This document shows positions 9,355-18,442 of a stretch of 64,000 nucleotides of DNA, piece by piece. A model generated the notes under the pieces. The model ran no database searches and was not told the origin of the DNA. It saw only the letters and a program-made list of their open reading frames with translations. Within the stretch, counting starts at the first letter, position 1, and every line of letters starts with the position of its first letter. Both the position numbers and the translations under genes were made by a program. Source of the DNA: Anaerolineales bacterium (GTDB lineage Bacteria; Chloroflexota; Anaerolineae; Anaerolineales; Villigracilaceae); NCBI GenBank assembly GCA_016927315.1, contig JAFGMV010000036.1, positions 62,001 through 126,000 on the forward strand, in the 5' to 3' direction.

Positions 9355-10147
9355 ATGGAGAAAAAAAGAAAAAACACTGTCTCTGCTGCTCCTGTTTACC
9401 ATTGCCCTGACCGCCTGCAGCGAAACACCCACGCCAACCCAGGCGCCGCAACCAACAGATCCCCCCGTTCAACCATCGGCGACTGCTGAACCAACGCCAC
9501 AACCGACGCCGGATATCAATGATCCCGACTATATCATCAGGCAGTGGCTGGTGGAACCACAAGAAGTTATCAGTGAGAACGCACTGGCGATAGCGGAAAA
9601 CGAGACAGGCCAGTTTGGGCCGGGGGCCGATAAAAACTACAATGCTGCAGATGGAGTTTTTGAGTTTTTTGCCGGTGAAGGAGAAAATGCCTGGATGCCG
9701 CTGAACACCCTGCCGGACGAATACGGTGATGGACGGGAAGCCGGCTCGCCGCAGACCATCCTGATCAAGTTCAAACCCGCCGATCGTTTGATGTTTGACT
9801 TTATGGGGCCCAATGAATTTGGTATCGACTTCTGGGAAGAGAACAAGCCCAGTTTATTCTGGTTCATCGAGGCTTACAAAGAACCTTTTGAAGGAGAACT
9901 GGCTCTGCAAGCAGATGCCTGGTATTACACCCTGATGGCCATTGACAGCGAAGGGAATTTCCGCTCCATCGTCTGGGAAGACGGGAATGCAAACAACCGG
10001 GCAACCTACGGCGGCAACTTCGCTGAAAGAGATAATGGCGGCGGTTATATAAACCAGCCCTGGAAGTTCATCATCGGTTTCCAGGGAGCATCCACACTGA
10101 GCGTTGAAGAGTACCGGATATTCACATTCAACGGCTTTGCCCAATAA
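9355..10147 (+). CDS. Putative lipoprotein with a +1 frame break in a poly-A run of the signal peptide
   Basis: The mature coding frame has no usable start. It reads ...TLSLLLLFTIALTAC (a clear lipobox with Cys) followed by a Thr/Pro linker and a soluble domain of about 200 residues ending FNGFAQ. The only plausible ATG, at 9355, is in the next frame; removing one A from the A7-G-A6 tract at 9361-9374 joins it to give MEKKEKTLSLLLL. This is either a sequencing or assembly indel, a recent mutation, or slippage control. The soluble domain (acidic, aromatic-rich, beta-like) is not recognised. A bidirectional terminator follows. Confidence 0.6.
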
Positions 10148-10173
10148 ATACAAATAAGCAACTTGCCCCAAAC

Positions 10174-10214
10174 AAAAAAAGGGCGCCTGGTTTACTTACC
10201 AGACGCCCTTTTTT
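10174..10214. terminator. Bidirectional rho-independent terminator
   Basis: An 11-bp stem (GGGCGCCTGGT at 10181-10191 with ACCAGACGCCC at 10198-10208, one C/A mismatch) has a 6-nt loop. It is flanked by A7 on the left and T6 on the right. It lies between the convergent lipoprotein and sugar-epimerase genes, so it can serve both. Confidence 0.9.
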
Positions 10215-10228
10215 ATGCTTCAGTTATT

Positions 10229-11254
10229 TCAGAACAAATCCCTGTTCTCGTTCACCCACCTTAATAATTTCTCTACCCCTTCTTTCACCCCAACCTTCGG
10301 CTGCCAGCCCAACTCATTACCCGCCTTACGGATATCTGCTACAAAGACTTTCTGGTCCCCCGGACGCCAGGTATCCCGCCTGACCGGGATTTCCTTCCCC
10401 AGTAATGCTTCCAGCATCGGTCCGAATTCCGCCCAGATGGACATGGTATTCTCAGGGCCGCCGCCAATATTATAGACCTGCCCGGCGGCCGCCTCAATTC
10501 TGTCGACCGCGGCGTCATACGCATCCAGCAGGTCGCTGACGTACAGGATATCCCGGATCTGCTTTCCATCCCCGTAGATCGTGATCGGACGGCCGGTTAC
10601 GGCTGCGATGACCATCCAGGCTGCCCAGCCCTGATCTTCGATCCCGAACTGGCGCGGGCCATAGATACAAGACTGGCGCAGTACAACCGTCCGCAGGCCG
10701 TAGATACGGGCATAATCGCGTACATACTGGTCACCGCTGCCTTTCGAACAGCCGTAGGGTGAGTGGAAATCGAGGGGCTGGCTTTCGGGGACGCCGGACG
10801 GTAAATCTGAATATTCCCAGCGGGTGTCCTGTTCACGCACGGCCACATCTTCCATCCCACCGTATACCTTGTTGGTCGAAGAGTAAATCACAACCGGATT
10901 GCGCCTCGAAGCCCGGGCGGCTTCAACCACATTGAAAGTTCCCAGGGCATTGGCTTCGAAATCTTCCCGCGGATCGGTTACCGAAGTTGTAACAGCCACC
11001 TGCCCGGCCAGGTGGACGATCACGTCTGCCTCCCGGGCCGATTCCTGCAACATGACAGCATCGGCTACATCGCCTGCAACCAGCTGGAAACGCTCTTCTC
11101 CAAAAGTGTCACGCAGCCAACCGATGTTCAGCGGCGCACCGGCCCGGCTGAGGTTGTCGTAGATCGTAACATTTTCCCCGCGCCGGAGCAGGCGCTCCAC
11201 ATAATTCGAGCCAATAAATCCCGCCCCGCCGGTAATCAAGTAATTCCTTGTCAT
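10229..11254 (-). CDS. NAD-dependent sugar epimerase/dehydratase (extended SDR)
   Basis: The protein has 341 residues. The N-terminal NAD loop is TGGAGFIGS (residues 8-16). YSSTNKVYG and the catalytic Y-x3-K in SPYGCSKGSGDQYVRDY follow, then the substrate-binding segment QVYNIGGGPENTMS. The SSTNKVYG plus SPYGCSKG combination is typical of CDP-paratose/CDP-tyvelose 2-epimerases (RfbE) and close relatives. Its ATG overlaps the upstream flippase-like gene by 4 bp. Inferred role: making a modified nucleotide-sugar for a cell-surface glycan. The exact sugar is uncertain and a generic UDP-sugar epimerase is the alternative. Confidence 0.8.
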   Translation of the reverse strand: MTRNYLITGGAGFIGSNYVERLLRRGENVTIYDNLSRAGAPLNIGWLRDTFGEERFQLVAGDVADAVMLQESAREADVIVHLAGQVAVTTSVTDPREDFEANALGTFNVVEAARASRRNPVVIYSSTNKVYGGMEDVAVREQDTRWEYSDLPSGVPESQPLDFHSPYGCSKGSGDQYVRDYARIYGLRTVVLRQSCIYGPRQFGIEDQGWAAWMVIAAVTGRPITIYGDGKQIRDILYVSDLLDAYDAAVDRIEAAAGQVYNIGGGPENTMSIWAEFGPMLEALLGKEIPVRRDTWRPGDQKVFVADIRKAGNELGWQPKVGVKEGVEKLLRWVNENRDLF

Positions 11255-12300
11255 GAGTCTCTTGTTCCACCATTCTTATCGGCGGTATGCTCCTGCCTTG
11301 CCCGAAAGCTGGTAATCTGCCGGTACAGCCCGGCCAGTGTTTCACCTTCTGTCATCATTGCGTAAAAACCCGGAATACCACTGGTCAGGTAGTTGTACAG
11401 GTGGGCGACCAGGGCAGTTGTCAGCGCGGTGGATGCCGCCGCCTCGCCCCCGCCGGCCAGCAGTGTCAGGGCGCCCCCAAAAGCACCCTCGAATGTGCCC
11501 ACAGCGCCCGGCAAGGACGGTACTGCACCCCCGAAGGCCGCCGCTCCCAACCCGAACATAGCCCAGGTCAACCTGGCCTGCGGGAAAAAGGCAGCAATGA
11601 TCAGGTAAAACTGCAGGATGGCAATCGCCCAATTGGCTGTCATCAACAGGATAAAACGAAAAAATAAACCGGCATCCGTCAATACTGCCAGCCCGCCAAA
11701 GAAAGAGTCGAGAAAGCGATCACCGATTTGCTGCAGCCCCGGCCAGCGTTCAATGAGCTTCGAGAAGATGCCCACTGCCCGCTCACGGTTGCGAGCCAGG
11801 AAAAACAAGGCCGCCAACCCGACCAGGACAACCGCCCCAATGACCAGGGCAATTCGGGATGAATCCCCGGAATCAACTACAAAAGGCACGGCGCTGAGAA
11901 GGATCACAGCAGTGAAGAACAGATCAAAAGCCCGCTCGATCACCACCGTAGGGATGATTTCCATGAACGCCATCTCTGTCTTCCGGCTGAGCAAAAATGC
12001 CCGCCCGAACTCTCCCAGGCGAAATGGCAGGAAATTGTTCATCAGGTAACCCTCACACAGGGTCAGGAAGGTATCCTTATAGGAAGCACGATTCCGAAGC
12101 AGGGTACGCCAGACAACCCCGCGCATCATAATCCAGGAAAAACCAACCACCAGCGCCGCCAGCAGCAGGAGATAGTCCGCCTGGACGATGGCTTCCCACA
12201 TCGATTTGAACTCGACAAAATAAAGGATCGCCGCAATGACCCCCAGGCTGATGATCGTACCGGGCAGCCAGCGGCGTGCAGTTTTAAGTACCTGTGACAT
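11251..12300 (-). CDS. Flippase-like integral membrane protein (LPG_synthase_TM/AglD2 family)
   Basis: The protein has 349 residues from the ATG at 12300, chosen because AGGA lies 6-7 bp upstream; an in-frame ATG at 12339 is possible. About eight membrane helices are visible. Family landmarks are LRLGEFGRAFLL-like (FRLGEFGRAFLLSRK), VVIERAFDLFFTA and the C-terminal GGAVPSLPGAVGTFEGAF. Members include the membrane domain of lysylphosphatidylglycerol synthase and proteins tied to glycolipid synthesis or transport. The 4-bp overlap with a sugar epimerase gene supports a glycan role. It lacks the C-terminal aminoacyl-transferase domain of MprF. Confidence 0.8.
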   Translation of the reverse strand: MSQVLKTARRWLPGTIISLGVIAAILYFVEFKSMWEAIVQADYLLLLAALVVGFSWIMMRGVVWRTLLRNRASYKDTFLTLCEGYLMNNFLPFRLGEFGRAFLLSRKTEMAFMEIIPTVVIERAFDLFFTAVILLSAVPFVVDSGDSSRIALVIGAVVLVGLAALFFLARNRERAVGIFSKLIERWPGLQQIGDRFLDSFFGGLAVLTDAGLFFRFILLMTANWAIAILQFYLIIAAFFPQARLTWAMFGLGAAAFGGAVPSLPGAVGTFEGAFGGALTLLAGGGEAAASTALTTALVAHLYNYLTSGIPGFYAMMTEGETLAGLYRQITSFRARQEHTADKNGGTRDS

Positions 12301-12343
12301 AAATTTCCTGCCTGGGAAGGTTGCTCCCGTTGCCGCCAATCAG

Positions 12344-14143
12344 TTATTCATTTTCCAGCCGCAAGACCGCCATAAAGGCTTCCTGCGGAATCTCAACATT
12401 CCCGATCTTCTTCATGCGCTTCTTCCCTTTTTTCTGTTTTTCAAGCAGTTTTTTCTTGCGGGTAATGTCACCCCCGTAGCACTTGGCCAATACATCCTTA
12501 CGAAGGGCCTTGACATTGGCCCGCGAGATCACCCGCCCACCGGAAGAAGCCTGGATGGCCACGTCAAACAACTGGCGTGGGATGGTGGCTTTCAACCTGG
12601 TGATCAGGCGCTGCCCTTTATGGTATGCGTCCTGTTTGTGGACAATGGCAGCCAGGGCGTCGACCGGTTCCCCATTGACCAGGATCTCCAGTTTTTGTAG
12701 TTCATCCGGGCGGTATTCGACCAGGCGGTAATCCATGGAGGCATAGCCGCGTGTCCGGGATTTGAGATCATCGAAGAAATCAACGATCAATTCCGACAAG
12801 GGGATCTCGAAATTCAACTGGACCCGGTGCGGCGCCGGATACTCCTGGCTGACAAAGTGCCCCCTTCGCTTGGTAACGATCTCCATCACCGGACCATAAA
12901 AATCGGTCGGAGAGATGATCTCCAGGTGCATCCACGGCTCACGGATCTCTTCGATCTCGTTTTCATCAGGAAGTTCGGCCGGCGAATCGATCAGGATTCT
13001 GGCGCCATCCAACTTCACCACTTCGTATTCCACGGTCGGGGCCGTAAAGACCATATCCAGGTCGTATTCCCGCTCGAGCCGTTCCTGGATGATCTCCATA
13101 TGAAACAGGCCCAGGAAACCAGCCCGGAACCCAAAACCCAGCGCCTGGGAAGTTTCGGGTTCATAACTCAGGGAGGCATCATTCAGCTGTAGTTTCTCGA
13201 GCGCATCCCGCAGGTCGCCGTAATCATCAGCTTCAGCGGGATAAATCCCGGCGAAAACCATTGGCTTGGGCGTACGGTAGCCGGGCAGCGGCTCAGCAGC
13301 CGGGGCCGAGGCCAGGGTGATGGTATCACCCACGCGGCAATCCTGGACGGTCTTCAGGCCGGTGGCGATATACCCGACTTCCCCGGCAGCAAGACTCTGG
13401 ACCGGTTTCTGACCGGGCGTAAAGATACCGATCTCGACCGGCTTGACATCCACCCTGGTCGCCATCATGCGAACGGTCTGGGCCGGGCGCAGGATGCCCT
13501 CTATCATGCGCACATAGGCGATCACCCCTTTGTAAGAGTCATAATGAGAATCGAACACCAGGGCCCGCATAGGAGCCTCAGCGTCGACTTTCGGGGCGGG
13601 GACCTCCCGTACAATGGCCTCCAGGACAGCCTGAATGTTCTTGCCTTCTTTGGCAGAGACATGGATGATCTCATCAAGACTGCCTCCCAGCAGGCTGACA
13701 ATATCTTCCGCCACCTCATCCGGCGCTGCCGAAGGCAGGTCGATCTTGTTGATCACCGGGATGATTTCCAGGTCGGCTTCAAGCGCCGAATATAGATTTG
13801 CCAGGGTTTGGGCTTCGATGCCCTGGGTAGCATCCACCACCAAAATAGCCCCCTCACAGGCATACAAGGCCCGGCTGACCTCGTATCCGAAGTCAACATG
13901 GCCGGGTGTATCGATCAGGTTCAGCTCATACTCAACGGCATCCTGCGCAGTATAGAGCATCCGAACTGCAGAAGCCTTGATGGTGACGCCTTTTTCGCGC
14001 TCCAGGTCCATGGCATCCAGCACCTGCTCGGTCATTTCGCGGTCAGAGATCGTGCCCGTCAGCTGCAGCAGCCGATCCGCCAGGGTAGATTTTCCATGAT
14101 CGACATGGGCAATAATACAGAAATTACGAATATTCGCAGTCAT
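12344..14143 (-). CDS. lepA: Elongation factor 4 (LepA), ribosomal GTPase
   Basis: The protein has 599 residues, the usual LepA length. G-domain motifs are AHVDHGKST (G1), DTPGHVDF (G3) and NKIDLPSA (G4). Domain II, two EF-G-like domains (the stretch [13 protein letters not shown]) and the LepA-specific C-terminal domain ([25 protein letters not shown]) are all present. It acts on the ribosome, where it back-translocates or remodels stalled or assembling ribosomes. The Cys-Tyr-Gly-Gly-Asp and Lys-rich tail are LepA signatures, separating it from EF-G or TypA. Confidence 0.98.
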   Translation of the reverse strand: MTANIRNFCIIAHVDHGKSTLADRLLQLTGTISDREMTEQVLDAMDLEREKGVTIKASAVRMLYTAQDAVEYELNLIDTPGHVDFGYEVSRALYACEGAILVVDATQGIEAQTLANLYSALEADLEIIPVINKIDLPSAAPDEVAEDIVSLLGGSLDEIIHVSAKEGKNIQAVLEAIVREVPAPKVDAEAPMRALVFDSHYDSYKGVIAYVRMIEGILRPAQTVRMMATRVDVKPVEIGIFTPGQKPVQSLAAGEVGYIATGLKTVQDCRVGDTITLASAPAAEPLPGYRTPKPMVFAGIYPAEADDYGDLRDALEKLQLNDASLSYEPETSQALGFGFRAGFLGLFHMEIIQERLEREYDLDMVFTAPTVEYEVVKLDGARILIDSPAELPDENEIEEIREPWMHLEIISPTDFYGPVMEIVTKRRGHFVSQEYPAPHRVQLNFEIPLSELIVDFFDDLKSRTRGYASMDYRLVEYRPDELQKLEILVNGEPVDALAAIVHKQDAYHKGQRLITRLKATIPRQLFDVAIQASSGGRVISRANVKALRKDVLAKCYGGDITRKKKLLEKQKKGKKRMKKIGNVEIPQEAFMAVLRLENE

Positions 14144-14192
14144 AAGTTAACGACTTGGAAGTATACTCGATTTTATAGCACGAAACGATGCC

Positions 14193-14639
14193 CTACTTGA
14201 AAAAATCCCTGAAGTTGTTCAGGAAAGAGCCGGTCTTTATTTTCTCTAGAAACTGCATCCACTCGGCCTCGGCGCTTATCTTGCGCTCATAGTGATCCTT
14301 GTGCCTGTCCATTAACTCCAATACCCGCACATCCTCTCCATAATCAAGCCAGAAGCCATGCTTTTCGGTCAGGCAGGCATCCAGCTTCAGGGAGTAAAGA
14401 CGGTATTGGAATTCAGTCAGGGGTCCGCCGCAGTGCGGACAGCAGCAGCTGGTTTTATCGGGATAATGCACCAGGGACCCCTTGAAATCATCCTGGTCAA
14501 AACTCAGGTCTTCCAAATGGTCGAGTTCTTCAAAATCCAGCCACATGCCGCGGCAGGCCGGGCAAGAATCGACTTCCAGGATGCCCTTGTAATACCGCCT
14601 GACCAGTTCCGTCTGGCATTTAGGACAATTCAGGGCCAT
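14193..14639 (-). CDS. Zinc-ribbon protein (TFIIB-type zinc finger)
   Basis: The protein has 148 residues from the ATG giving MALNCPKC; an upstream in-frame ATG at 14657 would add six residues. CPKCQ...CPACRGMWLDFEELDHL matches the zf-TFIIB domain with its conserved W-L-D. A second Cys cluster (CCCPHCGG) and another half-ribbon with GFWLDYGE suggest duplication of the module. The C-terminus is charged and ends NNFRDFFK. The gene overlaps the end of tlyA by about 20 bp. Function unknown; these proteins are often grouped with RNA or stress-related genes. Confidence 0.75.
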   Translation of the reverse strand: MALNCPKCQTELVRRYYKGILEVDSCPACRGMWLDFEELDHLEDLSFDQDDFKGSLVHYPDKTSCCCPHCGGPLTEFQYRLYSLKLDACLTEKHGFWLDYGEDVRVLELMDRHKDHYERKISAEAEWMQFLEKIKTGSFLNNFRDFFK

Positions 14640-15435
14640 GCTCCTCTCCAAGAACACCCATAATCAGGTCAGCGATAGTTCTATCCGTTTCCGCCAGGTC
14701 TAACCAGACCAGGAACTCGGTATTGCCTTTCGGCCCAAGCAGCGGACTCTTCACCAGGCCTTTCAGGCCGAAACTTTGCGATTGGGCAAACGCCAGGACA
14801 TGTTCCAACACCTGGCGATGGATCTCCGGATTGCGAATGACCCCATCCCCCCGGGACACATCCCTGCGCCCGGCCTCGAACTGGGGCTTGATCAAGGCCA
14901 CAATCTCCCCCTGCTCCTTCCCGGATCGGGAGGCCGAAAACCAGTTCTTTACCACCGGAAGCAATACCTTCAGGGATATGAAAGAGGCATCGATGGTCAC
15001 CAGGTCAACCGGCTCGGGCAGCTTCTCCAGGCGGCGTGCATTGGTCGCTTCCATGACAACCACCCCAGGATGGCCGCGCATTTTCCAGTGCAGGATACCT
15101 TTTCCGACATCGATGGCATACACCCGTGCAGCGCCGCGCTGCAGCAGGCAATCGGTAAAACCCCCGGTAGAGGCGCCCACATCTGCACAGATACACCCGC
15201 CGGCATCGATTTGGAAACTCTCCAGGGCGCTGTCCAGTTTTTCCCCGCCGCGTGAAACAAAGCGCGGTCGCGATTCGACCGTCAGGGCTGCGTTGGAAGA
15301 CACTTTGACGGATGGCTTGAAAACCACCTGCTCATCTACGCGCACCTGCCCGGCCATAACCTGCCGCTGGGCCAGGCTGCGGCTTTCTACCAGGCCCCGT
15401 TCCACCAGCAGGACATCCAGGCGTACTTTTTGCAT
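14620..15435 (-). CDS. tlyA: TlyA-family rRNA 2'-O-methyltransferase / hemolysin A
   Basis: The protein has 271 residues. The N-terminal S4 RNA-binding domain starts VRLDVLLVERGLVESRS. The Rossmann methyltransferase domain contains ADVGASTGGFTDCLL, then VTIDASFISLK and ALIKPQFEAGR, the FtsJ/TlyA landmarks. TlyA methylates C1409 (16S) and/or C1920 (23S) ribose 2'-O positions and affects capreomycin sensitivity. It is followed by a zinc-ribbon gene that overlaps its 3' end. Confidence 0.92.
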   Translation of the reverse strand: MQKVRLDVLLVERGLVESRSLAQRQVMAGQVRVDEQVVFKPSVKVSSNAALTVESRPRFVSRGGEKLDSALESFQIDAGGCICADVGASTGGFTDCLLQRGAARVYAIDVGKGILHWKMRGHPGVVVMEATNARRLEKLPEPVDLVTIDASFISLKVLLPVVKNWFSASRSGKEQGEIVALIKPQFEAGRRDVSRGDGVIRNPEIHRQVLEHVLAFAQSQSFGLKGLVKSPLLGPKGNTEFLVWLDLAETDRTIADLIMGVLGEEHGPELS

Positions 15436-15473
15436 GCCAATATTGTACCCCTGAAAGCAGGATCATAAACTGC

Positions 15474-15664
15474 CAGCCGCCCGGTATCCTGCCGCCGGAC
15501 AGCGTAGTAAATTCGTCTCTCAGTTTGCGGCGTTCTTCCTTTGGGTATCCCATGACAGCCCACACCGCGCAGAGCGCCTGCAAGCGCATACAGCCGGTTA
15601 TAACAGATTCCCGGGGATCGACCCCGGTGCGGATCTCCAATATGGCTTCGAGGCTGCCGGTCAA
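15474..15664 (-). other. Possible degenerate small coding sequence between tlyA and the UbiA-type gene
   Basis: The 313 bp between 15435 and 15749 contain no clear gene. One minus-strand frame nevertheless reads like genuine protein: a TTG at 15664 opens LTGSLEAILEIRTGVDPRE, followed by amphipathic helical sequence with CMRLQALCAVWAVMG and PKEERRKLRDEF. The frame stays open upstream to the divergent gene and runs on into tlyA out of frame. There is no ATG, GTG or Shine-Dalgarno sequence at a suitable place. It may be a decayed gene or one with a frameshift. No family recognised. Confidence 0.25.
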
Positions 15665-15748
15665 GAAACTGGCCGGCGCCGGGTCAATGTTGGGGAGTTG
15701 GGTCAGGTCACTCAGGGCTGAAATGCCAGAATCAGGTAAAATTACTTC

Positions 15749-16615
15749 ATGTTGAGAGCTATCCTGAAAACCATGCGCCCAAAGCAGTGGGCCAAGAACG
15801 TATTCCTCCTGGCGGCCGTAGTCTTCGACCGCAAACTGACCAACCCGGAGGCCATGCTGCATACCGTCCTGGGCGTGATCGCCTTCAGTCTGGTCGCCAG
15901 TGTGGTGTATATCGTCAACGATATCGCCGACCGAGAAGCCGACCGCCAGCACCCCACCAAACGCAACCGGCCGATCGCATCCGGCAGGCTCCCCACCCCA
16001 GCAGCCTGGGCCGCCGCCATCCTGCTGGTGCTGGCCGCCTTCCCCCTGGCTTACTCGCTTTCGCCGGACTTTGCGGCCATCACCTTCTTTTACCTGTTCT
16101 TCAACCTGGCCTATTCAAAGTGGCTCAAGCACATCGTCCTGCTGGACATTCTGGTGCTGGCCTCCTTCTATGTGATCCGTGTGGCAGCCGGTGTAGCCCT
16201 GATCGATGTGGTGCGTTTCTCTCCCTGGATTTATATCTTCACTTCCTTCCTGGCCCTGCTGATGGGAACCGGGAAACGCCGGGCCGAACTGGCCCAGATC
16301 TCAGAGAGCGCCAATTCCCGCCGGGTGCTGGAAGGGTACACGATCAATTTCCTCGACCAGTTGATCGCACTGGCCGCCGGAACAACCATCATCACCTACA
16401 GCCTGTACACATTCTCGGCTCCCAACCTGCCCGAAAACCACCTGATGATGCTGACCATCCCCTTTATCATGTATGGCGTCCTGCGCTACCAGTACCTGCT
16501 GCAGGTAAAGGATACCGGGGCTGCGCCGGAAGAACTGGTGCTCGCCGACCGCCCCCTGCAGTTGGACATCGCCCTGTTCGGGCTGGCCGTCCTGGCAGTC
16601 TTTTATATTTCTTAG
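15749..16615 (+). CDS. UbiA-family prenyltransferase (decaprenyl-phosphate phosphoribosyltransferase-like)
   Basis: The protein has 288 residues and about nine membrane helices. The signature is MRPKQWAKN near the N-terminus and NDIADREADRQHPTKRNRP around residue 60, which includes the Asp-rich metal/prenyl-diphosphate site. This form (KQWxKN and DxxDRxHPTKxxRP) is typical of DprE-pathway 5-phosphoribosyl-1-diphosphate:decaprenyl-phosphate transferases rather than quinone-pathway UbiA. It is 9 bp upstream of mevalonate kinase, linking prenyl-precursor supply with prenyl use. In Chloroflexota the product may feed arabinan-like or other lipid-linked sugar chemistry (inference). Confidence 0.8.
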   Translation: MLRAILKTMRPKQWAKNVFLLAAVVFDRKLTNPEAMLHTVLGVIAFSLVASVVYIVNDIADREADRQHPTKRNRPIASGRLPTPAAWAAAILLVLAAFPLAYSLSPDFAAITFFYLFFNLAYSKWLKHIVLLDILVLASFYVIRVAAGVALIDVVRFSPWIYIFTSFLALLMGTGKRRAELAQISESANSRRVLEGYTINFLDQLIALAAGTTIITYSLYTFSAPNLPENHLMMLTIPFIMYGVLRYQYLLQVKDTGAAPEELVLADRPLQLDIALFGLAVLAVFYIS

Positions 16616-16624
16616 GAAGCCGGT

Positions 16625-17554
16625 ATGCTGTCTTCTTTCGCTCCTGGAAAGATCATCCTGTTTGGTGAACACGCGGTCGTGTACGGGCAGCCCGCGCTGG
16701 CAGTCCCGGTCACACAACTCAGCGCCCGGGTCGATATCGAAGACTCGCCCGATGAACAGACCTGGATCGATGCCCCGGATATCGGGGTGACAGCCACGCT
16801 GGAAGACCTGCGCAGAGATACCCACCCCCTGGCGTTTGTGATCGGGGTTATCTACAACTCCCTGGGCGCCAGGCGCTTTCTCCCGATCCGCATCAGGATC
16901 ACTTCAACCATCCCGATCGCCTCCGGGCTGGGCTCAGGCACGGCAGTCAGTATCGCCCTGATCCGGGCGCTGGCCACAACCATCGGATTGCCCGTTTCAA
17001 ACGAACAGGTCAACACGATCGCTTTCGAAGCAGAAAGGGTGTACCACGGCGCCCCGTCCGGGATCGATAATACCGTCATTACCTACTCGCAGCCCATTTA
17101 TTTCATCAAGGGCCAGCCGCCCGAAACTTTCCAGGCCAGGGAAGCTTTCACGATTGCGATTGCAGATACCGGTATCCCGGCCCCAACCCGGGATGCCGTG
17201 GCAGATGTGCGCCGGATGTGGCAGCAAAAACCGGAGCAATGGGAAGCTGTCTTCACCCGGGTTGGAGGCATTGCCCGGGCTGCCAGGGAAAAAATCGAAA
17301 GCGGTCAGGTCGAGGCGCTTGGCCCGTTAATGGATGAAAACCACGCCTTACTGCAGGAAATGACGGTCTCATCCGCAGAACTGGACCGCCTGGTGGAAGC
17401 AGCCCGCTCGGCTGGGGCATTGGGAGCCAAGCTGTCCGGAGGCGGACGGGGCGGCAATATGATTGCCCTGGTCCCATCCGGCGCAGGAGAACAGGTGCAG
17501 GCCGCGCTGGAAGCCGCCGGAGCAGCAGGGATCCTGCTGACGACCGTCCAGTAA
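16625..17554 (+). CDS. mvk: Mevalonate kinase (GHMP kinase)
   Basis: The protein has 309 residues. The N-terminal motif is APGKIILFGEHAVVYGQPA, the ATP-binding GHMP loop is PIASGLGSGTAVSIAL (about residues 97-112), and the C-terminal motif is GALGAKLSGGGRGGNMIAL. HGAPSGIDNTV carries the catalytic Asp. It phosphorylates mevalonate at C5 with ATP, the first committed kinase step of the mevalonate isoprenoid pathway. It begins 9 bp after the prenyltransferase gene. A mevalonate route is known in several Chloroflexota, and no other pathway genes are in the window. Confidence 0.93.
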   Translation: MLSSFAPGKIILFGEHAVVYGQPALAVPVTQLSARVDIEDSPDEQTWIDAPDIGVTATLEDLRRDTHPLAFVIGVIYNSLGARRFLPIRIRITSTIPIASGLGSGTAVSIALIRALATTIGLPVSNEQVNTIAFEAERVYHGAPSGIDNTVITYSQPIYFIKGQPPETFQAREAFTIAIADTGIPAPTRDAVADVRRMWQQKPEQWEAVFTRVGGIARAAREKIESGQVEALGPLMDENHALLQEMTVSSAELDRLVEAARSAGALGAKLSGGGRGGNMIALVPSGAGEQVQAALEAAGAAGILLTTVQ

Positions 17555-17691
17555 AGCAAGGTTATGCCCCGATGGCGAACAGGCTGGCAGGCCGGCGTAT
17601 CACACCTCTCCCTGAAAAGCTCGCGGGAAGGGGAGCGTTTCATCACGAAAAAGAGCCCATCACAATGACCCTTGAGATCTGGAGACGTCCT

Positions 17692-18384
17692 ATGAAAACA
17701 ATCGGTTTGCTCGGAGGAATGAGCTGGGAATCAACCGCAGAATATTACCGTATCCTCAACCAGGCTGTCAAAGAACGGCTGGGCGGGGTCCACTCGGCCA
17801 GGTGTGTCCTGGTATCGGTCGATTTTGCCGAACACGAAGCCATGCTGCGTGAAGCACGCTGGGAAGACCTGGAGCAGGCTTTGATCGCGGATGCCCGCCT
17901 GGTAGAAGCCGGCGGCGCAGATTTCCTGTTGATCTGCACCAACACCATGCACAAAATGGCAGAAAAAGTGCAGGCCGGTATCCACATCCCTCTGCTGCAC
18001 ATTGCAGATTCCGCCGCCGGGGCGATCAAGGCACACGGGCTGAAGACGGTCGGCCTGCTGGGCACCCGCTTCACAATGGAGCAGGATTTCTTCCGCGGCC
18101 GCCTGACAGAAAAATTCGGGCTGCAGGTAGTGATCCCGGACGAAGCAGACCGGGAGATCGTCCACCGGGTGATCTTCGATGAACTGGTCGTGGGTGAGAT
18201 CAAAGGGGCCTCACGCACAGAATTTGTACGGATTATCGAGAGAACTGCCGCCAATGGCGCCGAAGGGATCATCCTGGGCTGCACCGAGATCGGCAGCCTG
18301 GTCAAACAGGCCGACAGCCCTGTCCCGCTGTTCGACACGACCGAGCTCCATGCCCTGGCCGCGGTGGAGATGGCGCTGGATTAG
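17692..18384 (+). CDS. Aspartate/glutamate racemase family protein
   Basis: The protein has 230 residues from the ATG at 17692, chosen for the GGAG 8-9 bp upstream and because the family begins MKTIGLLGGMSWEST. The catalytic cysteine pair is Cys82 in ICTNTMHK and Cys197 in LGCTEIG, as in aspartate racemase (cofactor-independent 1,1-proton transfer). It could supply D-aspartate for peptidoglycan crosslinks. The locus sits 137 bp after mevalonate kinase on the same strand. Alternatives within the Asp/Glu racemase superfamily, such as hydantoin racemase, are less likely given GGMSWEST. Confidence 0.87.
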   Translation: MKTIGLLGGMSWESTAEYYRILNQAVKERLGGVHSARCVLVSVDFAEHEAMLREARWEDLEQALIADARLVEAGGADFLLICTNTMHKMAEKVQAGIHIPLLHIADSAAGAIKAHGLKTVGLLGTRFTMEQDFFRGRLTEKFGLQVVIPDEADREIVHRVIFDELVVGEIKGASRTEFVRIIERTAANGAEGIILGCTEIGSLVKQADSPVPLFDTTELHALAAVEMALD

Positions 18385-18386
18385 TA

Positions 18387-18425
18387 TGTCATTGTGAGCG
18401 AACGAATGTGAGCGAAGCAAAGACA
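18387..18425 (+). repeat. Degenerate GAGCGAA-type dispersed repeat copy
   Basis: The 58-bp gap between the racemase and yigZ contains TCATTGTGAGCGAACGAATG followed by TGAGCGAAGCAAAGACATC. This has an internal direct repeat TGTGAGCGAA, 16 bp apart. It resembles the CATTGCGAGCGAA-CGAAGCAATCT family of dispersed intergenic repeats seen in many environmental genomes. No second copy was found in this window. Confidence 0.4.
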
Positions 18426-18442
18426 TCTTTTAGTGAGTAACG

